From Superficieibacter sp. 1612_C1 (GTDB lineage Bacteria; Pseudomonadota; Gammaproteobacteria; Enterobacterales; Enterobacteriaceae), in assembly GCF_015234305.1 (NCBI RefSeq), contig NZ_JADGMI010000002.1:806001-870000 (forward strand): a stretch of DNA of 64,000 nt. Reading direction: 5' to 3'. The position numbers and the translations under genes were made by a program. The notes beneath the pieces were generated by a model that saw only the letters and a program-made list of their open reading frames with translations, had not been told where the DNA came from and did not search any database. Below are positions 48,677-57,022 of this stretch, one piece after another (the first letter of the stretch is position 1; each line of letters begins with the position of its first letter).

Positions 48677-49885
48677 TTTTTAAACCTACTCTGCCAGTCT
48701 TTACTCCAGCCAATACTGGGGAGGTTGGAAAGCTTCATGTATTTTCCACAACTCAAATTGCTTGGAAGCTCTATATTTTCAGCCTTTAAGGTATTGCACA
48801 TTGTTTGGTCATAGCAGTTTTGTGATGCTTGCATGTGTGCAACATCATCTTCTTCTTTTATATTTCTATGCGATTGGTTGTGTAACAGTTGCCAATTAGA
48901 AACGGCCTTGTTTTCTAGTCGTAAATTTTCGCTCGCACTAAATGAGCCAGCTTTGCTCAAGGACTCCATAAACTGCTCAGCTAGCATCATTTCGATTCCA
49001 CGATCAATGATTTCTTCATTGCTGATGCCAATGTCTTTTAGTTGGTCATGAAACTTACTGCTGTTAAAAGATAACTTATCTGGCCGCTGATAACTGTAGT
49101 ATATATCAAGGAATCTATCGAAGTCGGTGGGATCAGACCGAGCGGATCTGATTATTCTATCAAAGCCGATTTCGGTTCTGAAATTGTCAAAATCAATGAT
49201 TAGTTTTTCACCACTTATGATTCTTGAGAATTTGACTCTTTAAATGCACCGATCACGTGCTTTCTTGTATCTTCCAAACCTGATTCAGGGATCGAAAGCT
49301 GCCGAAGTGCTGACGATATTCTTGTTATGACGGAGGAGTTATCAGAGTGAAACTCGAATCGTTCCAAGACAAAAATGAGCTCTGTATCATCTGTCTGGGA
49401 TACTGATTCTACATATTTCGCTAACGGATTTTGGTGTCACCGGTTTTTTTTTGTGACTCTGTCAACGAAATTTCTTTTTAAATTTTTCTAATATAATCGA
49501 GGATTGCTTGAGTATTCTGGCGCGGAGATTTTAGCAAGTTTACAAACGGTTGATTATTGATATTTTTGTTTGTGTAAAGTTGGAATGTAAGTGTTCGACA
49601 AGACGGAAGATCCGGAACGAGCTTGAGCCAGTTATATAGGGTCTTCCAAAGATCAATATCTCGTTCTGTGATATTGCCAGGGTTGACAGAATGTTTAACC
49701 TGAATAAGTATAAGATCTTTGATGGAGGAATCTTCTGCGATAGTTTCTACGTGAATATCATCGTAGAGTTCAAGACCTAATGTTTGTCCTAGTCTGAGTT
49801 CGATAAGTTTTTCGATATATACAAGATCTTGGAATTCAAACCCAAGTGATGTTTTGTCCGCTGCTACTTTATCTGAATGATTCAT
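48673..49885 (-). pseudogene. ABC-3C third component (nuclease effector), broken by several lesions
   Basis: Three pieces of one gene are visible. The N-terminal piece (49478-49885) has a restriction-endonuclease pattern: TSLGFEFQDLVYIEKLI, YDDIHVE and LILIQVKHSV (E, D, QxK). It ends in TAA at 49478, but the same frame goes on (KEISLTESQKKTGDTKIR). A second frame then carries KYVESVSQTDDTELIFVLER to VIGAFKE (about 49240-49436), and a third frame continues from KFSRIISGEKLIIDFDNFR to the end at 48673. So there is one stop and two frameshifts (near 49430 and 49235). The ATPase and middle component are intact, so the effector was lost selectively or sequencing errors are present. Confidence 0.78.
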
Positions 49886-50046
49886 GCCATTTTCACTCGT
49901 TAGCTGAAGTCCTTTTCATGCCTTTTTGTCTCATGGAACAATCTTTAATAGCCGATTTGTTTGCTTTCCATGAACAACGAAAGGGTTGCTTAATTGATAT
50001 AAAAACAAGCTGTTATCTTCTTAATAGCATACTAGGAGGATAATGT
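49886..50046. other. Short noncoding gap upstream of the ABC-3C genes
   Basis: AT-rich stretch that should contain the promoter for the minus-strand ABC-3C operon (boxes not assigned). It ends at the IS256 remnant. Confidence 0.4.
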
Positions 50047-50330
50047 CTATCCGTATTTCATGCTATCGTGGACCACATGAATCATACACAGCGGGATTTG
50101 CGTCTGTGGGTAGATGTTGTTGACCGCATCCTGAAACGCTTTCACAGCATTCATGCAGAGAAATCGGTAGATACTCAATGCCCCGCCCCCCGATTTGTAA
50201 GCACTGTCAATACACTTAGCCAGGATATAGCGCATTTGTTTTCTGCCACCCATATGCCTAGCAACTCTTGTTTGCTTTCAATGTTAATGTCTATTGTTAG
50301 GGATGACGATTTTTTAATTAATCCACTACA
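50047..50330 (-). pseudogene. IS256-family transposase remnant
   Basis: Reading the minus strand, one frame gives LTIDINIESKQELLGIWVAE and then SWLSVLTVLTNRGAGH, and a shifted frame gives NAVKAFQDAVNNIYPQTQIP followed by LCMIHVVHDSMKYG. Joined, these match the central part of IS256-type transposases (E/W-rich LLG-IW-AEN block, then KGFPEAI..YPQT..QLC..H). Internal frameshift and stops, and absence of both ends and inverted repeats, show a dead fragment of about 280 bases. Confidence 0.8.
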
Positions 50331-50374
50331 GACAATCACCGGATTTAATCACAGTTTCGATATATTTGACTGAT

Positions 50375-50604
50375 GTGTCACCTGAGAGACCAGACGGTAG
50401 CAGAAAACGGTATGCGACGATGCTCAGATGGCTTCGAGTTAGGCTGCGGTGCGGGTAATGTTCGCGCTGGACTGTTGTAACTAGGAGGCTATAGACTGAG
50501 CCGCGAGTTCTATTAGCTAGGAAAGTTCGACCGTGAAGGATGTGATGCTGAGAACGGTGGAAAAGTGCTTCGGCAATAGGTTACCAGACAAACCGCTTTA
50601 GTGA
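50375..50604 (+). ncRNA. Structured noncoding stretch, possibly a group II intron 5' fragment
   Basis: About 230 bases with no open frame, richer in G+C than its surroundings. It starts GTGTCACCTGAGAGACCAGA and contains GTGAAGGATGTGATGC, GGTGGAAAAGTGCTTCGGCA and AGGTTACCAGA, words that look RNA-like and recall the 5' domain I of bacterial group II introns (which begin GTGYG). No reverse-transcriptase gene or domain V is present. The call is tentative; it could be another structured RNA. Confidence 0.3.
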
Positions 50605-50660
50605 TTGATGAATAACGGTTATGCGTGCATTCGACTTTAATTAGAATGGAGAGTAATAAA

Positions 50661-51578
50661 ATGTTCGATAAGCAAAAGAAGATTGATCAAATTGGATTTG
50701 GGCTTGCATATCTAGAGACCTCAATCAAGACCTTCTCGACTGCTAATTATAATAACTTGGCTGTTGTTTCTGAAGAGTTAATAAGCTCGCTTTTCAGTTT
50801 GCAGAAGGGGTACAACTTAGTGTCTACTAATATTTTAAAGTCAAATTATCCCGGTATAGATGCTGTGGACGTGAATGCTAAGGTTGGTCTTCAAATTACT
50901 TCGGTTAAAACTTCCGCTAAAGTGAATAAAACATTAAGAGTCATTAGGGAGAATAATGTAAATAGGGATATTGATGTTTTATATATATTCATGAGTGCAG
51001 GGAGGCAAAGTAGTTATTCAATTACTGAGAGTTGCCCTGGCGTTGAGTTTTCTGACAAGAACATAATAAGCTTTAAAGATCTTAAGAGGTTACTGGTTGA
51101 GGATGATTTCAAGATCGCTAAAGCTTCAGAACTAATAGTGAAGGCATTACCAAGTATCTTTAGTGAGACTCGTGAGAGATATCAGGCTTTACTTGATAAC
51201 ATTGTAAATGTGAGATCTTTGTTGGATCGTAAAGCTTTCTGCGGGCATTATGCCATAGAAGAACCTGAGTTAATGCTTAAAGCTTATCAGGAAACAAGGA
51301 TCAGTATACAAACAAGCAAAATATTACATATAGAAAATAAAGATGTTGCGAATGCTTTTTCTAATATTAGATTGTTGATAAGTAATGCTGAGGATGAGGT
51401 GGCGGTCAAATATCCTGATGAATATATTCTATATAAGCATGGGAAAACAAATGCCTTTCAAAAGGTCTCTGCGGATTGTGTTCAAATTTTAATGAAAGTG
51501 CGTAATGAGATAGCTCGAGAGATAAGTGTTATTGATAAACAGAAAAATGATGTTGTAAAAAGAATATCCACGATGTAG
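50661..51578 (+). CDS. SMEK-domain protein (putative nuclease-fold conflict protein)
   Basis: 305 residues from ATG 50661 after GGAGAG. The N-terminal part resembles the SMEK domain of bacterial conflict systems: IGFGLAYLETSIKTFSTANY, ELISSLFSLQKGYNLVSTNI, then PGIDAVDVNAKVGLQITSVK and KVNKTLRVI. The Asp followed by QITS resembles the D and (E/Q)-x-(K/S/T) core of restriction-endonuclease-like folds. The C-terminal half is helical with no recognised domain. It lies 0.8 kb from the ABC-3C genes but on the opposite strand, so it may be an accessory effector or a separate system. Very AT-rich codon use suggests transfer. Confidence 0.65.
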   Translation: MFDKQKKIDQIGFGLAYLETSIKTFSTANYNNLAVVSEELISSLFSLQKGYNLVSTNILKSNYPGIDAVDVNAKVGLQITSVKTSAKVNKTLRVIRENNVNRDIDVLYIFMSAGRQSSYSITESCPGVEFSDKNIISFKDLKRLLVEDDFKIAKASELIVKALPSIFSETRERYQALLDNIVNVRSLLDRKAFCGHYAIEEPELMLKAYQETRISIQTSKILHIENKDVANAFSNIRLLISNAEDEVAVKYPDEYILYKHGKTNAFQKVSADCVQILMKVRNEIAREISVIDKQKNDVVKRISTM

Positions 51579-51693
51579 TTTTTTGACATACTTTTTTTCT
51601 AAGGTTAGGTGCGCGTTACTGTTGCTGGCACGCACCTAGATACGAGCTTATATCAAATAAGCGTTTCACTTGCTGAATTTCTGAGTCCTCTGG

Positions 51694-52029
51694 TTATAAC
51701 CCGAAAATATTTATATAGAACTGACCTTTACCTTCATCAGTTTTCTGAATCCGGTATGTGATTGGTAGAGAGTTTTGCAGGTCTGGTTTTGTGAATGTTA
51801 AGTCAGCCGCACACTGATAAACGTCAAGGCCTGATTCATGGCTTATTGTTCTGACATTTTCAACAGAAATCCTCACATCCTTATCCAGTGTCATGCTTTT
51901 TTCGATTGTCTTTCTGGCAATATCCACGACCAGGTTTTTTGCATCATCACTATTGCATTTTGGTGTTTTCTCGCCGCAGCCAGCCAGCAAACCAGCAGCT
52001 ATTAATACCAGAAGCATTGTTCTTTTCAT
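51694..52029 (-). CDS. Small lipoprotein
   Basis: 111 residues with a lipoprotein signal: MKRTMLLVLIAAGLLAGCGE gives a charged start, a hydrophobic core and a LLAGC lipobox, with cleavage before Cys18. The mature part is a small alpha/beta domain of unknown function (SMTLDKDVRISVENVRTISH, then an immunoglobulin-like string ending INIFGL). No family was recognised. It follows a secreted-protein gene by 30 bases and is probably co-transcribed with it. Confidence 0.75.
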   Translation of the reverse strand: MKRTMLLVLIAAGLLAGCGEKTPKCNSDDAKNLVVDIARKTIEKSMTLDKDVRISVENVRTISHESGLDVYQCAADLTFTKPDLQNSLPITYRIQKTDEGKGQFYINIFGL

Positions 52030-52059
52030 CTAAGATTCCTTCGTTAATTAAGGCAGTTT

Positions 52060-52419
52060 TTACTTCTTATTAAATAGACCATCCATTGCGCGTGCCGCAG
52101 AAGCCCCGCAGTATCCTTCGCAAGCACGAGTCATCACGCTGGCTTTACCGTTTTTCAGTTCACTAATTACTGCAACACACTGGCTGGTATTGTCATTCCA
52201 GACCCAGCGACGCTTCTGGCGTTCTCCGGCAGCTATTTGCTGTGCTGTCCCCTCCATATTGCATACACCCGAACCATCCCCCGTTGAGGCATTAATGTTG
52301 AATTCAGCGTTATCCTGCCCCGGATGCAGGGTTAGAACCGCTCCGGGTTTTATGTACTGCTCTGCTGCGACAGGTAGCGTTATGGCTGCCATCAATAAGG
52401 CCAACAGTTTTCTGTTCAT
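52060..52419 (-). CDS. Small secreted periplasmic protein
   Basis: 119 residues with a Sec signal (MNRKLLALLMAAITLPVAAE, cleavage after VAA or so). The mature domain has four cysteines (VCNMEG, QCVAVI, ACEGYC) and probably forms disulfides. No homology recognised. It sits in a three-gene minus-strand run with the lipoprotein and an unknown cytoplasmic protein. Confidence 0.72.
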   Translation of the reverse strand: MNRKLLALLMAAITLPVAAEQYIKPGAVLTLHPGQDNAEFNINASTGDGSGVCNMEGTAQQIAAGERQKRRWVWNDNTSQCVAVISELKNGKASVMTRACEGYCGASAARAMDGLFNKK

Positions 52420-52433
52420 TAATTAATTCCCTG

Positions 52434-52961
52434 TTAAGTGATACGGATGTTTTTGGTGATTTTCCCCAGTGCCAGCGGTCTGCGTTTTTCCACAAAGAAA
52501 TAAACGACATTGAATGCGGACTTGCGATGATTCCCTCGACCAAGAGAGGGCCAGTTGCGGAAAGATTCGATCTGTTCTTCTGAGTAGGGCGTGTCAAAGA
52601 AGTCAAACAGCACAAGCAAGGCTTTGCCATCGTGCTTCATCAATTTCTTTACTTCTGTACTGTTGACGGTCGCGGAGACATTGGAACATGCCGCAGTTGG
52701 TTTACGTACTGCAAACTCAACGGCTACATCATCAATGACAAAATCGATGTAACCGTGCCCGGATACAGTTCCTGGCAGTTTGCTTTTTACTTCCGGTGAT
52801 ACGTTATCTGCAAACCAACCCAGCAAATAGCAACGTACCAGAGGCAGTAATTCCCGCTCGCTACATTCGTTCAGACGCAGTGTTTTGACAAATTCTCGCC
52901 GGTAAAGAGAGCTGAAAAAGTACTCAAAGCAATCCGTTATCTCAGTAATGGTGGTTGCCAC
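52434..52961 (-). CDS. Unknown protein, possible degenerate nuclease fold
   Basis: 175 residues if the GTG at 52961 is used; AAGGAG stands six bases before it, while the longer frame reaches 53000. Helical N-terminal half, then an alpha/beta region GYIDFVIDDVAVEFAVRKP, where an Asp and a Glu lie as in restriction-endonuclease-like cores, followed by KALLVLFDFF. The last core residue is not convincing, so function is unassigned. It is first in a run with two exported proteins and divergent from an XRE regulator. Confidence 0.6.
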   Translation of the reverse strand: MATTITEITDCFEYFFSSLYRREFVKTLRLNECSERELLPLVRCYLLGWFADNVSPEVKSKLPGTVSGHGYIDFVIDDVAVEFAVRKPTAACSNVSATVNSTEVKKLMKHDGKALLVLFDFFDTPYSEEQIESFRNWPSLGRGNHRKSAFNVVYFFVEKRRPLALGKITKNIRIT

Positions 52962-53047
52962 AATGTTCTCCTTTTTGTCCACCTTTGCTCTGTTGCTCAA
53001 CAGATGGGGCTTTCAATCCAGTCTGGTTGATCGGTTGTAGTTGTTTT

Positions 53048-53093
53048 TGTCCATAAATGACGTAAACATCAATTTTATGTCCATTAGTGATGT
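53048..53093. promoter_or_regulatory. Direct-repeat operator between divergent genes
   Basis: TGTCCATAAATGACGT (53048-53063) and TGTCCATTAGTGATGT (53078-53093) match at 13 of 16 positions and start exactly 30 bases apart, about three helical turns, so a protein could bind both on one face of the helix. An inverted copy of TCCATAA (TTATGGA) lies at about 53127. They fall upstream of the XRE gene and of the divergent unknown gene, so the XRE protein is the natural candidate ligand. Confidence 0.5.
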
Positions 53094-53148
53094 TCATGCA
53101 AGAGTAAAAAAGCCCCAGAATTCCTGTTATGGACGTTCTGGAGATAAA

Positions 53149-53526
53149 ATGATGGTTAAACTGTTGGCAGATTCAGCTGATAAGCTGGTAGGACAGCGTA
53201 TTCAGACCAGACGTAAAGAAGCAGGGCTAACCGCTGCCGATCTTGCAGAGACTATCGATATCTCTCAACAACAACTTTCCCGCTATGAACGCGGAACGAA
53301 TAAGATCAATATTGCTCATTTAGTCAAAATTGCTGTTGCTTTAAAAACTCCAATCAGTTGGTTCTTTATTGATTGTATGGAGGATTTAAATGTTTCTGAT
53401 ATCCCGATTAACTACGCCACTGGGCTTGACGTTGAATTAAAACAACGTCTCGAACAAGTCTGGAATAAGCTAGATAACACTAAGAGGAAAAGCTTAATTA
53501 TGTTTTTAGATGAGTTTATAAAATAA
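53149..53526 (+). CDS. XRE-family DNA-binding regulator
   Basis: 125 residues from ATG 53149, which follows TGGAGA. Helix-turn-helix of the Cro/C1 type at about residues 13-67: LVGQRIQTRRKEAGLTAADL, IDISQQQLSRYERGTNKI and LVKIAVALKTPISWFF. The C-terminal tail is helical and probably dimerises. It is the likely regulator of the surrounding small genes, through the direct repeats at 53048-53093. The longer frame to 53041 has no ribosome binding site. Confidence 0.9.
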   Translation: MMVKLLADSADKLVGQRIQTRRKEAGLTAADLAETIDISQQQLSRYERGTNKINIAHLVKIAVALKTPISWFFIDCMEDLNVSDIPINYATGLDVELKQRLEQVWNKLDNTKRKSLIMFLDEFIK

Positions 53527-53795
53527 CAACCAAATTAGTTCCTGAGTGAAACTATTTGCATTAAAAGCATAGCGCTGGTAAAATAACATTGCTGGATAGT
53601 GTCATATTGTCCAGTAGCTGATACAAACTAATTGCCAACTTAGCATTTCATTTTATTATTCCATCCTGATGGGAGGACGCCTATCGTCTAAATAGTCAGT
53701 ATGGGCAATGGCCAATTATTGGTTTGTACCATCAATTCAAATGCATATTTGCCGGAATAAAAACGATGAGTGTTATCCATCAGGAAGGACTAGCT
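53527..53795. promoter_or_regulatory. Noncoding gap upstream of the DUF2787-like gene
   Basis: 270 bases with no gene. An imperfect 21-base palindrome TGGATAGTGTCATATTGTCCA (53593-53613, 7 of 10 pairs matching) may be a regulator site. The start of the following gene at 53796 is set by AGGAAGGA just upstream. Confidence 0.3.
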
Positions 53796-54188
53796 ATGCC
53801 CGTCGATCAGAAATTAATAAATATCATAATAAATGAAGTGGGAAATCCACCGCCGCATAAAACCAAAATTACAGCCGTCAGTCTATTATTTAAAGACCTG
53901 AGCTACAGCGCTGAAAAGGGCGGTTACCATCCTGTCGAAATACGGATTATTTCACGCAATGATGAATGGTATTTCGATTACATCACCGACTTCAGTTATA
54001 TGGGTGTGGTTTACCCCGAACTGGAAAAGGAAATTGATTTTAGCTGGAGTCAGCAATATGTCTTTCTGGCTCATGTTGGTGACCTGCCTGTTAACGCCGG
54101 AAGGGAGTTATTTGAACTCTGGCAATCCAACTTTATTCAGTATCACGCCATGAACATCTACACCATTACCGTTCTCTGGGAAAGCTAA
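53796..54188 (+). CDS. DUF2787-like small protein
   Basis: 130 residues, start chosen at ATG 53796 after AGGAAGGA. The pattern NPPPHKTKITAVSLLFKDLS, SAEKGGYHPVEIRI and GELFELWQSNF-like (GRELFELWQSNF) looks like the DUF2787 family found in integrative elements of gamma-proteobacteria; function unknown. Small, soluble and probably monodomain. It is first in a run with a papain-like protein and RadC, all on the same strand. Confidence 0.55.
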   Translation: MPVDQKLINIIINEVGNPPPHKTKITAVSLLFKDLSYSAEKGGYHPVEIRIISRNDEWYFDYITDFSYMGVVYPELEKEIDFSWSQQYVFLAHVGDLPVNAGRELFELWQSNFIQYHAMNIYTITVLWES

Positions 54189-54229
54189 TCCCCCTGTACT
54201 AACCATCACTAATTTATGAGGAATTATCT

Positions 54230-54769
54230 GTGACGACTGACAGAGGGATACGTGCGTCTCAACAGGGCGAACTGGACTGTCTTTGCGGTGCTTATTGCGT
54301 GGTTAACATGCTGAGCTGGCTGTTTGACGGCAGGGTGAAACGACGCCCGTTAATGAACCGGCTTATTCAGACTTATCAGCAGCGCTGGCCTTTGCATGAA
54401 TGGCTGACTGAAGGAATTGAAGAAGACCGTTTAGACTGGCTGATAGCTCAGGTGCTGCAGAAAGGACATTACAGCCGCCAGTTCCCGGTTCAAATCACAA
54501 GACCCTTTGCCGGGAAACGGGGATTCTCAGACGGGCGGCTTTTCAGGGAAATGCAGCGGTTTCTGGACGTCACTGACTCCTCCCGCTTGATTATGCTCAG
54601 CGACCAGTTTCACTGGTCCCTTCTGGTCAAAATAGATGAGGAAACGCTCTGTTTCTTCGACAGCAACGGGCGAACCGCCATGCCCCGTAAAGCCTTCTCC
54701 CTGCGTACTGGTGTAACCCGCCGCCAGCTGTTTCCCGGAGCCATTTACTTCATTGAACGGGAGTTCTGA
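54230..54769 (+). CDS. Papain/C39-like cysteine-protease-fold protein
   Basis: 179 residues beginning at a GTG preceded by GAGGA. A cysteine-protease layout is visible: Gln and Cys in QGELDCLCGAYCVVNMLSWL (12-31), a His in DQFHWSLLVKID (about 126-137) and an Asp in LCFFDSNGR (about 141-149), in the order Cys-His-Asp. This suggests a C39-like or related papain-fold peptidase, or a deubiquitinase-like fold. It lacks a signal peptide. The following JAB/RadC gene starts one base after its stop, so a cysteine protease and a metallo-JAB protein are co-expressed. Confidence 0.6.
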   Translation: MTTDRGIRASQQGELDCLCGAYCVVNMLSWLFDGRVKRRPLMNRLIQTYQQRWPLHEWLTEGIEEDRLDWLIAQVLQKGHYSRQFPVQITRPFAGKRGFSDGRLFREMQRFLDVTDSSRLIMLSDQFHWSLLVKIDEETLCFFDSNGRTAMPRKAFSLRTGVTRRQLFPGAIYFIEREF

Positions 54770-54770
54770 T

Positions 54771-55223
54771 ATGACCATGTTTACCCAGCGTGAAACCCGT
54801 ATCCTCGATCAGGCGCGTGACATCATCAGCCGGTACTATCAGCGTGGGGTTCAACCCTGCTCCCCTGATGATGTTCGACGGTGCGTGATGGTTGAGCTGG
54901 CACTGCTTGAACATGAAGAGTTTGGCATCATCCTGCTCGATAATCAGAATCAGCTGCTGCACCGCGAAATCCTGTTCAGGGGTACGCTAAACTCGGTCAG
55001 CGTTCACCCCCGTGAAGTTATCAAGCGTGTGCTGAAACATAACGCCGCCGCAGCCATCCTTGTACACAACCACCCCAGCGGCGAGCCTGAACCCAGCCGT
55101 TGCGATATCAAGTTGACTAAAAAGCTTCAGGAACTGCTGAAAATGCCGGATGTGCGGTTACTTGATCACTTTATTGTGGCAGGAACTGAAACGGTGTCGA
55201 TGGCAGAACGGGGACTGGTGTGA
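54771..55223 (+). CDS. RadC-family JAB-domain protein
   Basis: 150 residues, the short RadC form common in plasmids, phages and islands (YkfG/YeeS-like). The JAMM metal-binding motif is complete: a Glu in ELALLEHEEFG, then HNHPSGEPEPSRCD with two His, Ser and Asp. Despite the name, RadC proteins have no proven repair role; JAB domains are isopeptidases or nucleases elsewhere. It starts one base after the preceding gene and precedes the recombinase. Confidence 0.9.
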   Translation: MTMFTQRETRILDQARDIISRYYQRGVQPCSPDDVRRCVMVELALLEHEEFGIILLDNQNQLLHREILFRGTLNSVSVHPREVIKRVLKHNAAAAILVHNHPSGEPEPSRCDIKLTKKLQELLKMPDVRLLDHFIVAGTETVSMAERGLV

Positions 55224-55269
55224 TGCTGAAAGTTACCTGGTTTAATGTACGTTATTGCGGGTTACGCCC

Positions 55270-56199
55270 ATGAGCAGGACGTCGTTACGTCAGGTCGTGC
55301 CGGTGGTGCAAACCACCGTGTTCGATGCGTATATTGGCGGTCTGGCCCCCTCGGGACGGCGGGGCATCATCAGCCTGTTAAACCGCAGTGCCAGCATACT
55401 TAAACGCGGTTCGGGCGCAGATAACTATCCGTGGGAACAACTTAACTACGCCGCTGTTGCCAAAGTACGTGCGGCACTGCTGGATGATGGTTACGCCGTG
55501 TCGTCGGTCAACATGGCGCTGTCAGCACTCCGGGGCGTGGCGCAGACGGCCTTTAACCTCAACTGCATGGATGCCGAAACGTTGGCACGTATCCGGTCAG
55601 TAAAGCGCGTGAGCGGTGATATACAGCGTAAGGGAAGGGCGTTAGAAAAGTCGGAAATCCGGGCACTGATCCAGGCCGCTAAACAGCATCCGCAATTGGT
55701 ACGGCGCTGTCGTGATACCGCCATAGTGCTGACACTTTGTGGAACAGGCCTGCGGGCCGGTGAACTGGTCAAACTTGAGCACCGGGACTATGACAACGGC
55801 ATCCTGACGGTCAGGCAAGGGAAAGGGCGTAAATACCGTGAAATTCACGTGGCGGATGCGGTGGCCAAGGCCATCCGCGCATGGCTGAAAGTTGGCGCAG
55901 ATGAAGCTGACAGCGCACTGTTCAACCGTATCCAGCGCAACGGTAAGGTCGCCAGCCAGCCTCTGACAACAACCGGGTTAACGGGTATCCTAGCTGAGTT
56001 ACAGCAAACGTCAGGCATAGCGCGGTTTACCCCGCATGACATGCGGCGGACCTTCATCACCCGTTTGCTGGAGCAGGGCGTGGATATCAACACCGTCCGC
56101 CAGTTGGCAGGCCACAGCGACATATCCACGACAACCCGCTATGACTGTCGTGGTGAGAGCATGAAAATCAGCGCCAGTAAACGCATCAGGTGTTTTTAG
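55270..56199 (+). CDS. Tyrosine recombinase / integrase
   Basis: 309 residues from ATG 55270. The N-terminal SAM-like core-binding domain covers about 1-105. The catalytic residues are present in order: Arg in GTGLRAGELVKLEH, Lys in GKGRKYREIHV, His-x-x-Arg in PHDMRRTFITRL, His in LAGHSDISTT and the nucleophile Tyr in TTRYDCRGE. It resembles integrases of integrative elements and multi-copy recombinases rather than XerC/D. Its 3' end overlaps the convergent gene by 14 bases. It probably mobilises or once inserted the island; no attachment site is proven. Confidence 0.9.
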   Translation: MSRTSLRQVVPVVQTTVFDAYIGGLAPSGRRGIISLLNRSASILKRGSGADNYPWEQLNYAAVAKVRAALLDDGYAVSSVNMALSALRGVAQTAFNLNCMDAETLARIRSVKRVSGDIQRKGRALEKSEIRALIQAAKQHPQLVRRCRDTAIVLTLCGTGLRAGELVKLEHRDYDNGILTVRQGKGRKYREIHVADAVAKAIRAWLKVGADEADSALFNRIQRNGKVASQPLTTTGLTGILAELQQTSGIARFTPHDMRRTFITRLLEQGVDINTVRQLAGHSDISTTTRYDCRGESMKISASKRIRCF

Positions 56200-56800
56200 C
56201 TGTTGAGCTGTCTCCATTAACGGCTTCAGTTTTATCTTCAGCACTCAACCGCGCGTACTTTTGATTCTGGACGTTAATCAGTGCATTGATATTTTCAGGC
56301 TGAAGTACCCACGCAACATCTTCACGCGTCCATTGTTCACTGTCAGAGAAATGTTTAAATGACGGTTTCCCCGGCCCGCATTCATTAAGTTTTGCTGCCA
56401 CTGATGCGCATTTCTCACGATCTGACTCCCCCGTGTGAAGCTTGTCAAAGCGACCTTTAACGAGCTGGTAAACAGTGTAGATTTCCAGTGCCTTAGGGGA
56501 TCTGTCCGGGACTATCACGGGTAGGTCCTCCAGCCCATAAATTCCGTTTAGCTCTCCCCCATTGAGCAGGTCATTAAACATGTGATTCACGCAGGCACTA
56601 AGCACATCTGCCGCTTTCTCTGCATCGAATTTATCTGGACTAAAACCCGATCCCGTCAGTTTTCTAGCAATCAACGCCAGCTTTTGCCGTGTATCCCGCC
56701 CCAGATAGAGCTTCTTCTCCAGAAATTCAAAGACCTCGTTACTGCTTTTCCGTTCCCGGTGGCATTTAGCGTCAGCCTTGTTGCTTTGGTTACCAATCAC
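56186..56800 (-). CDS. Unknown island protein
   Basis: 204 residues, GTG start supported by GGAGGTG five bases upstream. Largely helical and charged (EVFEFLEKKLYLGRDTRQKL, LTGSGFSPDKFDAEKAADVL, LLNGGELNGIYGLEDLP), no signal peptide or membrane span, no recognised family. It converges with the integrase and overlaps its end. Could be a regulator of the element or replication accessory protein; no evidence favours either. Confidence 0.6.
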   Translation of the reverse strand: MIGNQSNKADAKCHRERKSSNEVFEFLEKKLYLGRDTRQKLALIARKLTGSGFSPDKFDAEKAADVLSACVNHMFNDLLNGGELNGIYGLEDLPVIVPDRSPKALEIYTVYQLVKGRFDKLHTGESDREKCASVAAKLNECGPGKPSFKHFSDSEQWTREDVAWVLQPENINALINVQNQKYARLSAEDKTEAVNGDSSTAKNT

Positions 56801-56916
56801 AGGTCACCTCCATGAGAGTGTTGTTCAAAATAGCATCATTGAGCCTCAGGGACCAATAGCCCTTGATGTGATCGTTTTGAAGCCAGAAAAAGGTGATCTC
56901 GGATGGCATAAACATG

Positions 56917-56955
56917 AACGATGCCCTGAACGTGCTCAACGAAGGCATCGTTGAG
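56917..56955. promoter_or_regulatory. Overlapping inverted repeats upstream of alpA
   Basis: Two perfect inverted repeats share bases. AACGATGCC (56917-56925) pairs with GGCATCGTT (56944-56952) over an 18-base loop, and CTCAACGA (56935-56942) pairs with TCGTTGAG (56948-56955) over 5 bases. They cannot fold at once, so they resemble an RNA switch, an operator or a recombination site. A related word GCATCATTGAG lies at about 56832. They are about 70-110 bases before the AlpA start. Confidence 0.5.
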
Positions 56956-57022
56956 TGAATCCTTGCGTTTTTTGGTGGTTGTAAATAGCGCAGCTCCTGA
57001 ACCAGCTCAAAGGAGCACAAGC

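Noticed and set aside
50068-50373. 101-codon plus-strand frame over the IS256 remnant
   Set aside because: Its reverse strand reads as an IS256 transposase fragment, which explains the open frame.
56790-57020. 76-codon minus-strand frame upstream of alpA
   Set aside because: No ribosome binding site and the stretch is filled by inverted repeats; coding potential is weak.
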